Assembly: GCA_021234535.1 (NCBI GenBank)
Contig: CM037830.1
Span: 14,625,116-14,689,115, forward strand
Origin: Stichopus chloronotus
Lineage: Eukaryota; Echinodermata; Holothuroidea; Aspidochirotida; Stichopodidae
Length of the DNA: 64,000 nt
Reading direction: 5' to 3'
The translations under genes and the position numbers were made by a program. Under the pieces are notes generated by a model that was given only the letters and a program-made list of their open reading frames with translations, made no database searches and was not told where the DNA came from. Shown here one piece after another: positions 62,461 through 64,000 of this stretch. The number at the start of each line of letters is the position of its first letter. Within the stretch, counting starts at the first letter, position 1.

Positions 62461-64000
62461 AATTTAAGTCAAATACACTATGTATATTAAGTTCAAGTTC
62501 AACAAACATTCATTTCGGTCACGCAATATGAATAGTTACAAATATACATAAACATAAGTACACAGATTGAAGATTGTACACAGATTGAAGGGCTATCCAC
62601 AGGAGGCTTAGTAAAGCTTACGAGCGTAGATATCCCCCCCCCCCCCAAAAAAAAAAGCAATTCAAAGAAGAAAAAGGAAACACTGAAACGGGAAAACAAG
62701 AAAAGAAACCAGAAGACACTAGACAAAAGGAAAGAAGGGAAAAATAACAGGAAGCTACTATAGGGAGTAATTGACAATAGAAAAAAAAATTAGACACATG
62801 AAGATGAAAGGAAATGGACAAGAACAAGATATGACCTAAACGAAGCCGGGAACTGAATATTAAATTTGTGTACACAGAAACACCATGGCTTGAAATAAGC
62901 GAAAGGCAACAGCAAAAAAAAAAACTGGAATCGGTAGCACCCAGATGTCATTGACTGTTTGTATTTTCATTCTGTTCAATAGTTATGAAAAAGTAAGTAT
63001 AACCTCTTGACTACAACGAACGCATGCAAATTAGCAGGAAATATGATAATGCCGATAACGACAAATTGATCAAACAGCAATCTGTAGAGCTAAATATGCC
63101 ATTGTCCAAGTGGTCATTGTGTTGGTTGTAAGCTGTTTTTTTTTTTTTTTTGTCAAGGAACACTTCAAGAAAGAATAGGTAGCAATGCAAGCGCTAAGCG
63201 GTTCCGTCATCTGTTAATACATGAAGGATCAATAAATGGATTATATATACAATTATAGTGACCATGGAATACTCATCTACCAGACATTTGGTGTATGGAT
63301 ATACCGTGAAAACGATTTGGAGGGGGATGGCGGCATAATGTTATTTGGTACAACAAATGAAAAAAAAGTAACAAAATGAGCTACAATGTCCTTTTTAGGA
63401 ACCAACTACAAAACTAGAATACTAGAATACTACACTTTAATAGTTTGCACTTCTTCACATGACTGAGTAGGGAGTTAAGTTTATTCAAAGCATACACGAA
63501 TATAAAGCACCTCTGTCTAATACATTACACTTTTATAAAGTCACATAAAGATCTGTATGGACGTGATCAAAAGGAATCTGTCCCATAAAAGATACCACAG
63601 TTTTGAGTAAATAACTTATAGAAGGTAAAAGATGTTACTTTGGTATTAGTATAGTGGTTCATGGTGCAATAAAGATTGCAGTTAAACTTAGGTTAAAGTC
63701 CTTTACAAGTTAAACTCACACGAACATGGCATACAAACCTTCTTTGTCGCAGTATTCGTTAGTAAATGTAGTTACTTGAACTCTATAAATCGATTTATTT
63801 GAATTTAAATTGGAATTTGACTCACAAATTCTCAACAATTGTTATTTGATTTTTGATTTGTTCACTTCGAATGATTTTATAGCTTTTATAGGATGGAGTG
63901 ATCCCTTAATGCTATGTTTTCTCATTTTTTCTGCTACATTGTCAGTTAGGGAGATTCTGGGGTTATGTCCCATCATCCAGTTCACCCACCAGCGGCCTAT
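62460..64000. other. AT-rich tail with no recognised gene
   Basis: Contains C13A10 at 62634-62656, a T tract near 63139 and A/T-rich sequence. No receptor signal-peptide exon on the minus strand could be supported here. Confidence 0.4.

Noticed and set aside
62499..62875. Minus-strand frames rich in Phe, Ser and Leu, considered as the gene 3 signal peptide
   Set aside because: They read through poly-C/poly-A and low-complexity sequence, have no donor in the required phase and show no conservation.

Overview
The window is animal nuclear DNA. It is AT-rich, with interrupted coding regions, GT-AG (and a few GC-AG) introns, decayed non-LTR retrotransposons and many microsatellites and tandem arrays. 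The repeat style and protein families suggest a marine invertebrate deuterostome, possibly an echinoderm such as a sea cucumber. That assignment rests on general familiarity, not on a marker gene.

The core of the window is a cluster of three related Cys-loop (pentameric ligand-gated ion channel, nicotinic-receptor-like) genes that share one seven-exon layout and the same intron phases. Gene 1 (+, 2113-7832) has all seven exons and reads in one frame for about 389 residues, provided one awkward splice donor after exon 2 is resolved. Gene 2 (+, 23840-29805) is a decayed paralogue with at least five lesions and is called a pseudogene. Gene 3 (-, 58598 down to 40966) is more diverged and has open exons 2-7; its signal-peptide exon was not found. 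Genes 1 and 2 have a nearly absent cytoplasmic M3-M4 loop, while gene 3 has a conventional loop of about 120 residues. All three carry a C-x-x-C in place of the vicinal cysteine pair of nicotinic alpha subunits.

Between genes 1 and 2 lies a direct tandem duplication of about 7.0 kb (7634-14660 and 14661-21744). Its left breakpoint falls inside the last exon of gene 1, so a second, orphan copy of that exon sits at 14661-14880 without a splice acceptor. Each unit also holds a decayed non-LTR reverse-transcriptase fragment and fragments of a multicopy uncharacterised protein family.

Gene 1 and gene 2 are also related by an older duplication. Homology begins about 230 bp upstream of the start codons, where a TTTCACTTTC motif is conserved, and runs past the 3' ends.

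From 31 to 41 kb there is no convincing host gene. This stretch holds a roughly 290-bp tandem array carrying AGGTCA direct repeats (34.4-35.1 kb), a decayed L1/Tx1-like LINE (37.1-39.2 kb) and a LINE endonuclease fragment (39.6-39.9 kb). From 41 kb to the end, gene 3 occupies the minus strand. Its long introns contain a 144-bp tandem family, a dispersed 450-bp repeat and a possible nested small gene with CCAAT and TATA elements at 57.07-57.39 kb. The last 5 kb is tandem repeats and AT-rich sequence without recognisable genes.
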